Source of the DNA: an uncultured Gammaproteobacteria bacterium
GTDB taxonomy: Bacteria; Pseudomonadota; Gammaproteobacteria; Pseudomonadales; Pseudohongiellaceae
NCBI GenBank assembly: GCA_913031035.1
Contig: CAJWGN010000002.1
Span: 39,471-103,470 of the forward strand
Reading direction: 5' to 3'
DNA: 64,000 nucleotides
Part shown: positions 62,979-64,000 of the stretch, one piece after another
How the letters are laid out: each line of letters begins with the position of its first letter
Position numbering within the stretch: position 1 is the stretch's first letter
Notes under the pieces: generated by a model
What the model saw: only the letters and a program-made list of their open reading frames with translations
What the model was told of the DNA's origin: nothing
Databases searched by the model: none
Program-made: the position numbers and the translations under genes

Positions 62979-63926
62979 ATGGAAGCCGCAGATAAACTGA
63001 GCCTGAGACAACTTCGCTACTTTGCTGCAGTAGCGGAATACGGGAGCTTTCGGCAGGCGGCATTCAAGTTGAATATAACCCAACCAACTCTGAGCAATCA
63101 GATTTCTGTCTTGGAAGAGCTGTTGGGTCTCCAATTATTCGAGCGATCTCGCAGCGGCACAAGTACCACTGTTGAAGGGCGTGAGTTGTTGATCAGTGCT
63201 CGCCGAGTAATAGAAGAGGCGCAAGGATTCTCCACCCAAGCAGGCTCTCTCTCCGGCGGCGGAGTCGGCACCTACAGACTCGGGGTCACACCTACTTTAG
63301 GGCCCTATTTACTCCCTCATATTTTGAGCCCAATACACAGCCGCTATAAAGATCTAAAACTCTATGTAAGAGAGGAAGCACCGAGTGATTTGGAGAGTGG
63401 GTTAATCAATAGTCAATTTGATTTCATATTGAGCACGCTGCCAATTATGTCCAAAGAACTCGTCGTCATGCCACTATTCAGAGAACCCTTAAAATTGGCA
63501 ATCACCAAAGATCACAAGCTTGCCAGCAAGGTTCGAATTAATCGAATGGATTTGCTCGGAGAGCAGGTGTTAACCATTAGTGAGCATCATTTATTTCACC
63601 GTCAAATTTCCGAGTTATGCGAAAAGGTCGGCGCATCAGTACGCAGAGACTACGAAGGAACGAGTCTGGATACCCTCAGACAAATGGTAGTCATGGGGAT
63701 GGGGATGGCATTTCTGCCAGCTCTTTACGTGCGCTCTGAGATCCGCCAAGAAAGTGAACTACGCATAGCCGATGTAGAAGGCGTAAATGTAGTACGCAAT
63801 CACGCACTGGTTTGGCGAAATACTTCGCCGGCCAGAAATTTTTATCGTCAGTTGGCTTTAGAAATCAGGGAAATTATTAGGGAAAAGCTTAGCGATGTTG
63901 TGATTCCAATAGAAGCAGTCAGCTAA
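62979..63926 (+). CDS. OxyR-like LysR-family regulator with one cysteine
   Basis: From ATG 62979 (GGAG about 7 bases upstream) the protein has 315 residues. The winged helix is at 9-70 (RQLRYFAAVAEYGSFRQAAF, then KLNITQPTLSNQISVLEELL). The effector domain has OxyR-like blocks: TYRLGVTPTLGPYLLPHILS, DLLGEQVLTISEHHLFHRQI, RRDYEGTSLDTLRQMVVMGM and GMAFLPALYVRSEI. The only cysteine in the protein is in SELCEK; the OxyR redox pair needs two. So peroxide sensing by an intramolecular disulfide is unlikely. It may act as a non-redox or single-Cys regulator of the carbonic anhydrase. Confidence 0.9.
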   Translation: MEAADKLSLRQLRYFAAVAEYGSFRQAAFKLNITQPTLSNQISVLEELLGLQLFERSRSGTSTTVEGRELLISARRVIEEAQGFSTQAGSLSGGGVGTYRLGVTPTLGPYLLPHILSPIHSRYKDLKLYVREEAPSDLESGLINSQFDFILSTLPIMSKELVVMPLFREPLKLAITKDHKLASKVRINRMDLLGEQVLTISEHHLFHRQISELCEKVGASVRRDYEGTSLDTLRQMVVMGMGMAFLPALYVRSEIRQESELRIADVEGVNVVRNHALVWRNTSPARNFYRQLALEIREIIREKLSDVVIPIEAVS

Positions 63927-63940
63927 AAAAGTAAGTGGCC

Positions 63941-63972
63941 GTAGGTAGGTAGGTAGGTAGGTAGGTAGGTAG
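63941..63972. repeat. Tetranucleotide tandem repeat (GTAG)n
   Basis: Eight perfect copies of GTAG begin 14 bases after the stop codon of the LysR gene. Confidence 0.95.
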
Positions 63973-64000
63973 GCAGGTACAAAACTGGTAAAAATAAAAT

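Overview
The window looks like chromosomal DNA of a marine, aerobic, heterotrophic gammaproteobacterium. The evidence is one TonB-dependent siderophore receptor and a second TonB-dependent receptor, a PQQ dehydrogenase, AcnA, YchJ, a TIGR02647-type protein, PhnA/YjdM, a MOSC protein, NhaC and SulP transporters, and many secreted or lipidated enzymes. The mix is most like the Cellvibrionales/Halieaceae/Spongiibacteraceae group, but that placement is inference. I saw no rRNA, tRNA, CRISPR array, prophage or insertion sequence.

Layout. 1-6.1 kb: a membrane-anchored chlorophyllase-like hydrolase (cut by the left edge), PhnA, a secreted protein of unknown function, an FMN alpha-hydroxy-acid oxidase and periplasmic MsrA. 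6.5-8.3 kb: a gene graveyard holding an aldehyde dehydrogenase tail, the C-terminal part of fumC and a broken DNA/RNA non-specific endonuclease. 8.4-13.4 kb: ychJ, a LysR regulator, a secreted TPR-like protein and a reverse-strand group of flavin oxidoreductase, NIPSNAP protein and YghU-type GST. 13.6-13.9 kb: remnant of an APC permease. 14.8-20.3 kb: M1 aminopeptidase, lipoprotein hydrolase, PQQ dehydrogenase and a cytosolic hydrolase, all forward. 20.4-24.7 kb: a siderophore module of receptor, p24/GOLD-like anchor protein and PepSY membrane protein. 24.7-28.5 kb: CoA-transferase, a collapsed TolB/TPR sensor gene, and a TsuA-like thiosulfate transporter followed by a 54-residue DUF4177-like gene. 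28.6-30.2 kb: a second graveyard (cupin, GNAT, DUF1971). 30.4-36.9 kb: acylase, thiolase, acyl-CoA dehydrogenase, a frameshifted PPOX gene and an NTF2-like gene. 37-45.6 kb: sigma-54 regulator with duplicated PAS domains, NhaC antiporter, SulP transporter and a TonB receptor. 45.6-55.8 kb: amidase, DUF7282-like protein, epoxide-hydrolase-like enzyme, MATE pump, APC permease, secreted metallo-hydrolase and AcnA. 56-64 kb: GNAT remnant, a pair of small membrane proteins, cold-shock protein, TIGR02647 protein, MOSC protein, MBL-like protein, beta-carbonic anhydrase and a divergent OxyR-like regulator.

Several groups make functional sense together: ferri-siderophore import and reduction (20.4-24.7 kb), acyl-CoA degradation (33.0-35.4 kb), thiosulfate uptake (27.1-28.5 kb), and possibly Na+/bicarbonate handling (39.7-43.2 kb, with the carbonic anhydrase 19 kb away).

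The most unusual property is local decay. At least nine gene remnants or disrupted genes can be reconstructed by reading across frames. Seven short tandem repeats with unrelated 4-, 6-, 7- and 9-base units lie in or near them, three of them inside former coding sequence. I found no clear candidate for an entirely new multi-gene system. The best leads are this repeat-plus-decay pattern, the inverted repeat before the sigma-54 regulator, the single-cysteine OxyR-like regulator facing a carbonic anhydrase, and several very small membrane-protein ORFs.
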